A stretch of DNA of 48,030 nucleotides from Calocera cornea HHB12733 (lineage: Eukaryota > Basidiomycota > Dacrymycetes > Dacrymycetales > Dacrymycetaceae), in NCBI GenBank assembly GCA_001632435.1, contig KV424100.1, positions 1-48,030 on the forward strand, written 5' to 3'. The translations under genes and the position numbers were made by a program. Below, piece after piece: positions 1 through 9,991 of this stretch (position 1 is the first letter of the stretch; each line of letters begins with the position of its first letter). Below the pieces are notes generated by a model that had not been told where the DNA came from, made no database searches, and saw only the letters and a list, made by a program, of their open reading frames with translations.

Positions 1-540
1 GCAGCAGTCGGCGTATTGCTCTGCCGCTTATCAGTTCCTAGAAAGAATGTTCGCGATAGAGGAAGAAAGTCGCCCGAGCTAGATAAGCCAACACGGTCTT
101 CCTTTACCAGGGCCAACGATTTCCCTTGGTCATGGGTACCGCCTCCACAGCGCGGAACTGACAGGTTGGCTTCTGAGAAACCAAGAAGTTCCGACCAGTG
201 ATTGAGCTCAGACGCATGGATACCATGAGGCTAACATTGCAACTGAACTTAAAGACGCGCCAGGTTGTCAAGAGGGAATTCAAACAGCACGAAATGCGGA
301 ACCGCACGCTTTCTCCTCGTACCAGAGGGGCTACTCGCCTCCACCCAGATCTTCCCTTTGAAGCGTTGGAGTCTAGAATAACCCCCACACCACGTCGGAT
401 TCAGCAGCAAACGTGGGGCACGCGCTTTGATGGCTTATGGCATTGGATGCGTCTTGTCGGGGTCAGAACGGCTTTGTGTAAGAGTGTAACACAACATTGC
501 AATAGACGATGGTGACATTGTTCCAGCGTGCCTGTGGGTG
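1..540. other. Gap, no gene recognised
   Basis: Short open frames exist on both strands, but none has coding-like composition or splice joins I could support. It is the upstream flank of the gene starting at 541. Confidence 0.4.
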
Positions 541-2680
541 ATGGCACCCGAGCCCTCATTAGTCAGCGATTGGCATGCCGTGCCTATGGAGAATATTCAC
601 TACATTCTTTTCTCCGTCATCATCACAGAGATGAACCGCCAACGAGCAGCTCAGTCAGCACTGCCAGCTACATACGTAGCCTACGATCTGGTGTACACAT
701 TCCTGGAGGCCTATGTGAGTTCACAACTGCGCCAACAAACTTTCGGAAATTTGACTATTCTCAGGCACGGTACCAGCGAAGCGGACGTCTGCCGCAGGTC
801 GACGTGACGGTCCTTCGCAACGACGATAATATGATGGTCTACATGAATTCTGTGCGGGCAGGGTTGACCGCTCTGAGTCGCTCTGATCGCAATAACACCT
901 CACCCTCTGACTCTTCATTCGGACCTGGTCCAGAACCGCGCGTATCTTTGATCAGTTTACAGCCTCAGTCTGTGACCGCACCCAATGTTCACCCAGCTGC
1001 CAACGTTGTCGATCAACAAATTAGCAATCCACACAGGCGCAGCTTCCCCACAGATATGGGACCATCTGACGAGATCATGCTCATGATACGAGATATCTTG
1101 GAAGACTTCGCTGTTCCAGACACCCTTGGCTATGATCCAGAGAGGCACAGCGACGTTTCGAACCACCTGCCGACGCTGTTGGAGCAGGAGACAGTTCCGC
1201 CCAACGTCAACCCGCCAGCAATTCCTATTCAGCAATACCGCCCGCCAATTCTTTTTCGTAGCGACAGATCAAGCAACTTCCCCGAGAGTCCGTCAACACA
1301 CAGCTGGCATGCGAGTCAAGTCTCGCAGGAGAGTTCGTTGGAAGGCTACATTGACCATTACGCGGGTCAGCGACCGCCCGTCCGTCTCCCTTTGCCAAGC
1401 GTCTCGGACGACCTCCCGCAGGTCTTCCAAGTGTACTTCTACGAACCGGGGAGCGATGAGGCTGTATGGTCGTCCTTGGAGGTTGTGAGTGCGGACCGGA
1501 ATGATGACGTTACCTCTCTACATCTATCGGACCGCAGGTCCTCAACGTCGAACCGATCGAATAGCCATAGACAGAGATCATAGTGGCTGTATTTGATTCA
1601 CATACATCAGTATCGACCATAAACCCCTCCCCATCACACCAATGGCAGCGGAGGGGTGATATGCTATGTTCGCTTTACAATCAAGCCGCACCGCATCCGC
1701 TTCAACGACAACCCCGCACGTGTGATGCCGAGATCTTTACTTCCGTGTGTACGGCGACAAGGGGCGGTGTGGGACCCATTGTGCTGGGTGAAGTCCGCTT
1801 ACTTCCGACCCCTCACACCGTCACCGTCTCTTGCTGTGATTTTCCAGAGATGCACTCGTCCGACAACGGCTCAACTCCATTGCCCATCGAGAGTTCTAGG
1901 TGTCTTGCAGTTAACGGGACTTCGGAGAAACCAATGAATGTTGATTGTATCCCTGAAAGCGAGACACTCCTTCGGCTTCCTCTGTCAGTAGCCATGCTAG
2001 GCCCAGCTTATGTTGTGCTTCGTGCGGAAATGGAGGAAGGTGAGGCGCGGCGACGGCAGAGCATGGGGTTTTCCGGGCTGATCTCACGATTAGACTCTAT
2101 CTTGCCGTCTCCTCCTTGGGCGAAGAAACTCGGAAATATTGAACGCTCCTCCTTTATTGCTATGGTCCAGGAGCTCACAGCCGAGATCCTTTGTCAACGT
2201 TCATCACGCACAGAGGGTGTGTGCTCATTGACTCTCCCACGACGCTGACTGATCGACCGCCCCGCCGGTAGTTTCGGAAGAAACTTCCAACATCACGTTG
2301 TCCGATTCAGCCCGACACCCGTACTTGCAGAAAATGGGTACGGCACGCCTCAAGCAGCTAGCGGCTTGTCTGGTGCGAGAGATGGAGAGGCGTTTTCCAG
2401 CTCTTGTCATGGTGCAGAGTGTCAGAACACTCATCCCTTGGCTATGACGTCATGCCTGATCCTACCGCAGGTTTCAACACTCGAACGTGTCTCTCAGTCA
2501 GGACACAGATCGCCAGAAGACAGCCCGCAGCCCTGGAGCGTCATGTCGGCTACAGCCTCCAGCTTCAGCGAAATGACGCAAGAGACAACACCAACGTCTG
2601 AAGATATTGAGATCTCCCCCAGCACAGCCAGTGCACGATCGCACAACACGACAGCCGAAGCCTCGGTCAATAATAAGTGA
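541..2680 (+). CDS. Unrecognised multi-exon protein, middle of model unresolved
   Basis: I do not recognise the product. The 5' part is firm: ATG at 541, exon 541-714, a 50-nt intron 715-764, and exon 765-1484 in frame (58 + 240 codons, rich in Ser, Pro, Asn and Asp, probably disordered). A GTGAGT donor follows at 1485. The 3' part is also convincing: a frame ending at 2216, a 55-nt intron 2217-2271 with a CTGAC branch site, exon 2272-2411 (helical, Leu/Arg-rich), an intron 2412-2470, and a Ser/Thr-rich exon 2471-2680 ending in TGA. Between 1485 and about 1850 three frames each look partly coding (one gives GGVICYVRFTIKPHRIRF) and I cannot join them without a stop. It may be one gene with unusual introns, two genes, or a gene with a frameshift. 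The coordinates are outer limits. Confidence 0.45.
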
Positions 2681-2862
2681 CAAATGGGCATGGCTCAACT
2701 GTGAGAACAAAGCAAAGGTAGTAAATCTGCGGCAACGTGAAACGATGAAGTCCGTCGATTGTTGATTGAGTCTCTCTCTGCTAAAGTAGATCGTGACGCT
2801 GTTGTAAATTGGCGCTTTTCCATATGTTAAGTTGGCCACTATAGTGTATCATTGTAAACAAC

Positions 2863-3660
2863 ATGGACATTCGCACCGGACGTTGTGAATCTCTTCTCAG
2901 CATCAGGCAGACAAACATGTTGGTGCAGATGCTCTTGCGGCATCAAAAAAAAATAGTGGCTGTGCAGCACACCATTGGTCGGCAACACGGAATCGGATAT
3001 GGAGCTTGCCTCCGCCTCCACGTCAGCAGTGTCTCTCACCTCTGTACCACCATCCAACGTTCAATACCAGACGCCGAACCGTACTGCACTTTACTCCAAT
3101 CCGCCCAACTTCAACCACATGATAGACTGAAAGTTGTTACTCACAAGGCGCTCTGTATGTATATTGACCAATTGTGGACCTGAATAGCTGATTTATTGTT
3201 GCTGACCATCGCCTAGGTCCGACGTCACCAGTAGCCTCCTCTCAAAGCCGCAAGACGACTCATACTCGCCGAGATTCAGCCAGTTTTTCTTCTGATTCTC
3301 CCAAGCAATCAAGAATCGGTACGTCTCCTCGCGTTCCCAACACGTCCGCATTATAAGGCAGGTGAATAGATTGTCCGACGTTGCGCCGGGATCGCAGAAA
3401 CGGGTCTGGTCAACCGAGTAAGCGTTTTGTGCCTGATCTTCTCTCGCATTTTCTCATTTCATCGTTCAAGAAGCTCGGTATGCAGGAGCACAGTCGCTAT
3501 TTGCCAACGTGAGCCAGTCACCAGGCAGTGGCCGTGTCGCAGAATGGTTTCCATTTGTGAGATTGGTGCGTTCCCTCTTCTCTTCTTGCTGTGACGTTGG
3601 CATCTGAAATACTCTGTTCAGATATCAAGGCGCACCGTTCGAATTCGAATCGGGGTGTAA
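2863..3660 (+). other. Coding-looking fragments, possibly a decayed gene
   Basis: Several short stretches look like real exons. Segment 2968-3130 is Ser/Pro/Asn-rich and ends in TGA. Segment 3217-3318 follows a CTGAC...TAG acceptor and is Ser/Thr/Arg-rich, before a GTACGT donor. Segment 3362-3417 precedes GTAAGC, and a final piece follows an acceptor near 3621 and ends in TAA at 3658-3660. The phases do not agree between neighbours, so a simple continuous gene is not supported. They could be a missing 3' part of the gene starting at 541, a separate small gene, or a relic. Confidence 0.3.
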
Positions 3661-3721
3661 CCCTAACTGGTGCGAGGCGCGATAACCGTGAGGATGCCCA
3701 TTAGGGTTGGACAACCCTAAC
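3659..3721. repeat. Telomere-like CCCTAA motifs with a perfect palindrome
   Basis: Three copies of the telobox core lie within 63 bp: AACCCTAAC at 3659-3667, TTAGGGTTG at 3701-3709 and CAACCCTAA at 3712-3720. The last two form a perfect 9-bp inverted repeat separated by only GA. It lies about 185 bp upstream of the start codon at 3904, so it could be a promoter element bound by a telobox factor, or a trace of interstitial telomere sequence. Confidence 0.6.
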
Positions 3722-3903
3722 GACCATAGCGGAGCCAAAGCCTCTCACCGTTTTCACGTTGAGTGGCGGTGTTGTCTGTAGGACCCTATGCCGCGCCCAA
3801 ACTTTGGTCCCGTCCTGGGTGCGAGCTCATCGTCCGCCACGCCCTCCTAAACCGTTGCGCATTCATCCTACGCAGAGTGTCAACGCTCAACGTTCATCGG
3901 CTT

Positions 3904-4585
3904 ATGATCAACAACTTCAACAACAACTCTCAGGCGGACAACGGCGGACCCTCGGCATATCAACGTGGCATCATCTCGTTCGGCAACTCGGGCCTCAACA
4001 CGCAGTTCGTAAACGGCCAGAATCCTAACGACAACTCGATCGGCAACCAGCAAGTCCTCTCGATCTCAACGCAGGGACTCGAACAACCTTCCATGGACGC
4101 CACTACCCTTCTCCGTCAGGCTCAGTGGGAGGTCTCCCAGGCGAACACAGTTCTCTCGGCTGCTCTCGGCACTCTCGACGTTGCGCACGCGCAGTACGAT
4201 GGATCGCCTTTCGCTCTCAATCGCGTCCGCATCGCCGAAGGGATGGTGTACGATGCTCGTGTGAGGCTTGCCTACGTTCAGGCAACTGAGAGGAACGTTC
4301 TCGGTTGGATTCACGCGGCGTCTGGAGGACACGGGCCTTCCGGTGCGCACAACCATGTCTTCTTGCACTCGTACTTATACTGACGACTCGGCAGTCATCT
4401 ATCCGCCGCAGAGCGCTTATGGAAGCAACGTCGGTCCTTCCTACTCTGGTCACAGCAATTCGTACAACACCACTACGATTGTCAACGTGCATCAGGAGCA
4501 CAATCAGGGCGGAGGATTCGATCTTCTCAAATGGCTGAAGAAGTTCGTCGCCTGGATCACCTGCGGCGCTATGCCGGGTGTCTGA
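3904..4585 (+). CDS. Unrecognised 209-aa protein, two exons
   Basis: Exon 1 is 3904-4342 and exon 2 is 4395-4585. The 52-nt intron has a GTGCGC donor and an ACTGAC branch site, and the join is in frame (phase 1). The N-terminus is very rich in Asn, Gly and Gln (begins MINNFNNNSQ). A predicted helical middle carries repeated Ala/Gln/Arg residues, then comes a Ser/Tyr/Asn-rich linker and a short basic-hydrophobic C-terminus (FDLLKWLKKFVAWITCG). No signal peptide is seen and I recognise no family. The start could lie further upstream, since the same frame is open from 3763 and a leader intron is possible. Just after the stop, 4638-4699 holds another open GT-AG-flanked stretch that may be UTR or an alternative 3' exon. 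Confidence 0.55.
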
Positions 4586-5370
4586 TTGGTACGTACCTTC
4601 GCTCTCTCGCTCTGAACGTTACTGATCACCGAGGCAGAGGATTGGCGACGACCTCGACCCGCATCAAGAGTACTTTAAGGCAGAACTTCACCGACTGTTA
4701 GGTAGGTTCGGCCCTTTTTCGTCTAACCTACGTTGACGCCTCTGTTTGACTTCAGTGAACGTTGTAGTGTACATCACGTCATTGTACTAGATACAACATA
4801 ATGGATTCTGTCCAGTTCGCTGTCGCCTGCGCGGTCTGCTCACCGTATTTGGTGGGATCAACCTTTCCGCTCGAGACCGTCTGTCTGCACGTTGAGGATA
4901 TCTCTCAATTATCCGAAGATCAAGCCGGCGAGCGGCCCAGATTATCTTCGACCCATGGCTCTTAGACCTTGGCGGATTCCCGGCGTTGTCGACGTTGAAG
5001 CTGCCGAGATAATCTGAAGGGGCTGAAGTATCTGTATAAATAGCATTCGTTCCCATACCAGTAATCCGACCCCTTGCTGACAGGCCGATGCTGTGGCGGA
5101 TGATCAGGACTGCGGTCTCACATGTAGACCGATCTAAACTACCTATATTCTCGCTCGAGATCTTGCATCATCGCCATCGACTGAGTCTATACCCGAGGAT
5201 CGGAGGGCTGGTGGAGTCTGATTGATGTTCTATCCCGTTCATGCGTCCCAGCAAGGTAATGTATGACTCCCACCGGAACTCGAGTACCTCAATCACTCCA
5301 TTCCTGTATCAATACTTAGCCATATCAGAAGTGTCACTTTCTCAGTCCTGAATCCTGCGTCGACACTGCC
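4586..5370. other. Gap, no gene supported
   Basis: Only short open frames on both strands, with no consistent splice joins apart from the small exon-like piece near 4638-4699. The right end is the promoter of the secreted protein gene at 5437. Confidence 0.4.
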
Positions 5371-5377
5371 TATAAAG
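5371..5377 (+). promoter_or_regulatory. TATA box of the small secreted protein gene
   Basis: TATAAAG lies 66 bp before the ATG at 5437. A CA/CT-rich leader follows it, as expected for a strongly expressed short-leader fungal gene. Confidence 0.55.
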
Positions 5378-5436
5378 GGTGGCCGCCCACCTATCTGGGC
5401 TTCAACCACTTCCCCTTCACACCAACCGACAGCAGA

Positions 5437-5703
5437 ATGAACACTCGCATGCTGTTGAAGACCCTGTGCGTTGCGGTGCTCTTGCGTTTGGTCGAGGGCC
5501 TTCCTGCTGCTCCGGCGGCTTTGGAAGCACGAGAACCTGTTCCCGTGAGTAGGCGGTAGCATCAGTCTTACATTTACTGTTCTAACGACTACGCGGTTAA
5601 GACGGTCGGTTCCTGCATAGGCGTTGACTGCCATACGAAAGGAGTGCGTTCATGCCTTCTCTCTCGCGTTCTCTACTGAAGTCTTGCTGAGCAGCTGGCT
5701 TGA
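5437..5703 (+). CDS. Small secreted cysteine-containing protein (effector-like)
   Basis: A short gene found by reading splice sites. Exon 1 (5437-5544) encodes a classic signal peptide: MNTR, a hydrophobic core LLKTLCVAVLLRL, then Ala/Pro-rich residues suggesting cleavage around residues 20-26. Intron 5545-5601 (57 nt) has GTGAGT, a CTAAC branch site and AAG. Exon 2 from 5602 encodes a tail with two spaced cysteines (GSCIGVDCHTKG). A second intron (5644-5694, GTGCGT...GAGCAG) would end the protein two codons later at 5703, giving 52 aa. If retained, the frame ends at 5679 with 61 aa and one more cysteine. The function is unknown. Size, signal peptide and cysteines fit fungal small secreted proteins in general. 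There is no C-terminal CAAX, so it is not a typical mating pheromone precursor. Confidence 0.6.
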
Positions 5704-6580
5704 AAAGTACTATTAGCTGGACGGAACGTAGCGTCTCCTTAGCCAGAGATCGTGTACTCCCGCGGGAAGTGAGCCGAAGCGGGTACAGGGAGTTTCCACG
5801 CGAGTAGTCATCGGTTGTTCAATCGTGCCGCATCCCAGTCGGTGGGGAAGCTGTCCCATGCTTGCAGTACACTGTCCATTCTTGCCACACCGCCACGTGT
5901 CATCGACCAACCTCGTGATCAGACGCACCTTCTTCTCCACTTGGCGACAGCGAGCGCTGATCCGTTTGCGTATGCTCGCCAAAGCGTTCTCCATGCGCAG
6001 GAGCCTCTTCTTGCATTCCTACCCATGAAGAGTCGCGCGTTAGTTAACTCCTACAATGTCGCAAATGCGAGAGGGTAATAATGGAGCAGAGCGGCCAGAC
6101 TGTCAATCGGCGCAGATATACAGCGCAGCGCTATGAGAGCATGACGGAAGCTCGGAGTATTATACCAGTACAGTACTGTGCCGGGGATGCAAGTCGTTTC
6201 AAGGAGTCGAAACAGAGGGATGCACGTCGTTTCAAGGAGTCCGAAACGGCCACTCGGACGTATAAGTCTTCCCAGAATCCAAGAATCCCAGTGTGTGCAG
6301 ACTTCCAAGGTTCATCAAGGGCAAGCAACAGCGGTAGCTAGCGAGCCATAGAGCCGGAACAGACTTCTTCACGAGTCACAACACGAGTTCAAGCATCGGC
6401 AACCTTATCGCCCCAGCGAGATCTCGGCCCGGCCCTTATCGGCAACCCCAGCACATCCGTGACGAGCCCAAGCCCCGTGCTTCCTGCCCTCAACCGCGAC
6501 GGCGTCAAGCTTCTCATATTATCAACACAGTTCTTCACCCTTGAAGGATACTTTGAATTAAAGAGATCGAGACTTTCAGG
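5704..6580. other. Gap, no gene supported, contains a direct repeat
   Basis: Open frames here are short and overlap on opposite strands. The stretch holds the 33-bp-period repeat at 6185-6247 and two near-identical 'TTATCG...ATCGGCAACC' motifs around 6396-6450, close to the start of the RidA-family gene. Confidence 0.4.
6185..6247. repeat. Direct repeat, two copies with a 33-bp period
   Basis: Copy 1 is 6185-6213 and copy 2 is 6218-6247. Both read GGATGCANGTCGTTTCAAGG followed by AGTC(C)GAAAC, with one substitution and one 1-base insertion. It lies 330-400 bp upstream of the RidA-family gene. Confidence 0.7.
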
Positions 6581-7168
6581 ATGCCGGAGAAGAAAGTGAT
6601 CTACGCCGCGGACGCGATCCCCACGCTGCCGATCTTCTGTGCGTCTCCCCTAGCTACCCTCCTACGTACACACACAGGCTGACCGCAGAACGGCAGGCCA
6701 CGCAACACAGGACCCGACCACGGGGCTCATATACTGCAGCGGCAGCATCGGGTCCGACGACAAGTACCAGCTGCCCGAGGGGGTGCAGGCGCAGACCGTG
6801 CGTCCTTCCCGCCCTCGCTCTCCCGCAGAGAGCCATGCTGACTCCACCCGCCGGCGCTGCACCAGACACTCCTGCTGGACAACGTCAAGAAGGTGCTGGC
6901 GGCCGCGGGGAGCTCGCTGGACCAGGTGCTCAAGGTGAACGTCTACCTTACCAATATGAAGCGGGATTTCGGGCCGATGAACGAGGTGTACGGGACGGTG
7001 AGCCTTCCCTATCCACTTCATCAAGGTGGGATAAGGTGCTGATCATTGTCATTATGTTGTTGTGCGCGGCAGTACTTTAGCAAATTGCCGGCTAGGACGT
7101 GCGTGGGAGTCGCGCAGCTGCCGTTTGATGCGCTTGTGGAGATGGAGTGCACAGCGATGCCGAACTAG
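6581..7168 (+). CDS. RidA/YjgF/YER057c/UK114-family deaminase
   Basis: The family hydrolyses reactive enamine/imine intermediates released by PLP enzymes such as threonine dehydratase, protecting metabolism in the cytosol or mitochondrion. Four exons join in frame: 6581-6638, 6697-6797, 6866-6997 and 7073-7168. The total is 128 aa, the usual family length. Family marks are the early strand GLIYCSGSIG, the segment NVKKVLAAAGSSLDQVLKV followed by NVYLTNM, the motif FGPMNEVYGTYF, and the C-terminal PARTCVGVAQLP. There the substrate-binding Arg falls at residue 105, the same number as in E. coli RidA. The nearby Glu of the usual VEVA signature is Gly here. The N-terminus lacks an obvious mitochondrial targeting sequence. 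Identity to the family is clear; which paralogue is not. Confidence 0.9.
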
Positions 7169-7741
7169 TGTACCCTCCACCGTTGTCCATATGAATATCA
7201 AGTGTCATGTCTGATGATCTGTCGCCCGAATGGGCAGTGAGCGTTACCCGGAGTAGTAACCCCCATCCGGCCGCGTGGAATTCTGCTGCCCTGTCATCCG
7301 AGTTGTTCCTGTGCCGCCCGGCGCTGTGGGCGGAGCTGTGCAGACCCCTTTGAATTCAAGTTGTGTGTCTGTATCGCTCATCTCATCAAACATCAAATTT
7401 GCCGCGTGGACGCGCCGGCCGGGCACGCCATGAGCTAATCGCCCACGACGCGGCACCCGGAGGCCGGACACGCTGACCCGCCTCCCACCCCCTCTTATAA
7501 ACCCGACATCCTCCCCACCTTTCCCCCTCGCCGTCGCACGAACGACGACCCTCCCCTGGAACAACTCTGCAGCACAAGCAGTGGATGTACGGAAACGGTC
7601 TGTTCTCGTCACACAACAAACATAGAGGCGTAAAGCACACTGCTCCTTCCGCGTTGCCCATACACTGAGCAACTCTCCCACCCCAACTCTACTACTACTC
7701 GATTTATCTATTCACCGACAAGCACAAGCGAGACAAGACAG
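7169..7741 (+). promoter_or_regulatory. INO1 promoter region with TATA box
   Basis: A 573-bp gap without a gene. TATAAA occurs at 7496-7501, about 240 bp before the start codon, followed by a pyrimidine-rich leader typical of strong fungal promoters. I did not see a clear yeast-type inositol-responsive element. Confidence 0.5.
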
Positions 7742-9508
7742 ATGGCACCCCACGCAACTGACCCCACGGCCCCGTCGGGGCCGTACGAGCCCGCGCGCCA
7801 GCCCGTACACCCCACCGCCGAGCGCCGCGAGACCGTCGTGCTCGTCGACTCGGAGCGCACGGCTTACACGGACGAGCACATCACCGCAAAGTACACGTAT
7901 CGCGGGGCGAGCGTGACGCGCGAGGGCGCTAGCGTGCGCGTCAAGCCCACCACGGAGGAGTTCGAGTTCCGCACGGAGCGCAAGGTGCCCAGGCTCGGGT
8001 CCGTCCTTCCCTTGTTTTGTGATAGGTTTGGACGTGGCTGACGCCTTGCAGGGTCATGATCATCGGCCTCGGGGGCAACAACGGGAGCACCTTCACGGCG
8101 ACGATCCTCGCGAACAAGCACCACATCACGTGGCAGACGAAGGAGGGCCTGCAGGCGCCCGACTACGTCGGCTCGGTGCTCCGCGCGTCCACCTTCCGCA
8201 TGGGCACAGACAGCACGACGGGCAAGGACTTCCACCTGCCCGTGTGCGACGTGCTGCCCATGGTGCACCCGAACGACATCACCGTCGGCGGGTGGGACAT
8301 CTCCGCCGCCCCGCTCGACGAGGCGATGCGCCGGGCGGAAGTGCTCCCGTACGACCTGCAGAGGCAGCTCGCGCCCCTCATGGCGGGCATCAAGCCGCTC
8401 CCCAGCGTGTACTACCCGAGCTTCATCGCGGCGAACCAGGGGGCGCGGGCGGACAACACCCTGCCCGAGCTGAGCAAGCGCGAGCACCTGGAGCACATAC
8501 GCGGGGACATCCGCGCGTTCAAGGCTGACAACAAGCTGGACCAGGTCATTGTCTTCTGGAGCGCGAATACGGAGCGGTACAGCACGATCCTGCCCGGCGT
8601 GAACGACAGCAAGGAGGCGCTGCTGGCCAGCATCGACGCGAGCCACCCCGAGGTGTCGCCCAGCACGCTCTTCGGCGTCGCGGCCGTGCTCGAGGGCGTG
8701 CCGTACATCAACGGCGCGCCGCAGAACACGTTCGTGCCCGGTCTCATCCAGCTCGCCGCGGCCCGCAAGGCCTTCATCGCGGGCGACGACCTCAAGTCCG
8801 GGCAGACCAAGATGAAGTCCGTGCTCGCCGAGTTCCTCGTCAATGCGGGCATCAAGCCCCTCTCCATTGCGAGCTACAACCACCTGGGGAACAACGACGG
8901 GTACAACCTGTCCGCCGAGCCGCAGTTCAAGAGCAAGGAAATCTCAAAGTCCTCCGTCGTCGACGACATGGTCGCTGCGAACCACCTGCTGTACAAGCCG
9001 GCCTCGCAGATGGCCAAGGAGACGGGCGACCCCAAGGCCAAAGCCGAGCACCCGGACCACATCATCGTGATCAAGTACGTGCCCGCGGTGGGCGACTCGA
9101 AGCGCGCGCTGGACGAGTACTACTCGCGCATCCTCATGGGTGGCCGGAGCACCATCAGCATCATAAACGAGTGCGAGGACTCGCTCCTCGCCACCCCGCT
9201 CATCCTCGACTTGTGCCTCCTGGCAGAGCTCCTCACCCGCGTGCAGTACCGCACAAAGCCGACGGAGGACTTCCAGCCGCTCTACTCGGTCCTGTCCCTG
9301 CTGAGCTACATGCTCAAGGCACCGCTCGTCAAGCCTGGCACTGAGTGAGTCCCCTACTACTTTCTTCTGTGGGCAGAATACTGATGCGATGCAACGCAGC
9401 GTCGTCAACGCCCTCTCGAGGCAGCGCGCCGCGCTCGAGCAGTTCCTCAAGGCCTGCCTGGGGCTGGACAACTCCGGTGACCTCCTGCTCGAGACCAGGA
9501 CCTGGTGA
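7742..9508 (+). CDS. INO1: Inositol-3-phosphate synthase
   Basis: Converts glucose 6-phosphate to 1D-myo-inositol 3-phosphate with NAD as internal redox cofactor, the first and committed step of inositol and phosphatidylinositol synthesis, in the cytosol. Three exons join in frame: 7742-7998, 8052-9344 and 9400-9508, giving 552 aa, close to yeast Ino1. The NAD-binding loop [12 protein letters not shown] is at about residues 91-102. Other signature segments are [32 protein letters not shown] and a C-terminal VVNAL...QRAALEQFL. The second intron (9345-9399) sits just before that C-terminal segment. The coding sequence is strongly biased to G/C third positions, which creates long shadow frames on the other strand. 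Everything needed for activity appears intact. Confidence 0.97.
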
Positions 9509-9991
9509 GCGCCGGCATAGTGCTCGCCAGCTCCGTCCCTGCGTACCTCAGGGCCGAGCTCGAATGTTTCTCGACTGAATATAGACTCGTGTGCCTCGCT
9601 TAAGAATCCCGTAGTTAGCTATTTGGAATGTGATTTGAGAAAACCCCCGAAAATCTTGGGAGATGGACTGGTATGTCTGTTGATGTCCATGACGAGACAC
9701 ATGACAGACGGCCGCCGGGAAGCGCCGAGAAGGTGTGGCGCAGCTTTGGTCAGCGTGACCTTCCTTCATGACCCACGCTCGCCCGTGAAGCCCCTTTATC
9801 GGACGACCGGCTCGAGTGCTGCTAGATTCATTCTTTGCATTGCATGACAGTAAACTCCGCTCTTTCTACTACTACATCATTACACATGTAAAAGCAGACA
9901 ATGTCCTCCCCAGACATCACGTCATTCTCGTACAGGAACACAGCATCGACAGAGACCAGCATCACATCACACCACATCACATTCTGTGCGA
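9509..9991. other. Gap between convergent genes
   Basis: The 3' ends of INO1 (+) and DSK2 (-) face each other over 483 bp. I see no gene, only AT-richer untranslated-type sequence. Confidence 0.5.

Noticed and set aside
3625..3660. tRNA-like B box (GTTCGAATT) near 3637
   Set aside because: No matching A box or cloverleaf could be drawn around it.
7864..8883. 339-codon open frame on the minus strand inside INO1
   Set aside because: It is a shadow of the strong G/C third-position bias of INO1; its protein is Arg/Val/His-rich and has no family character.
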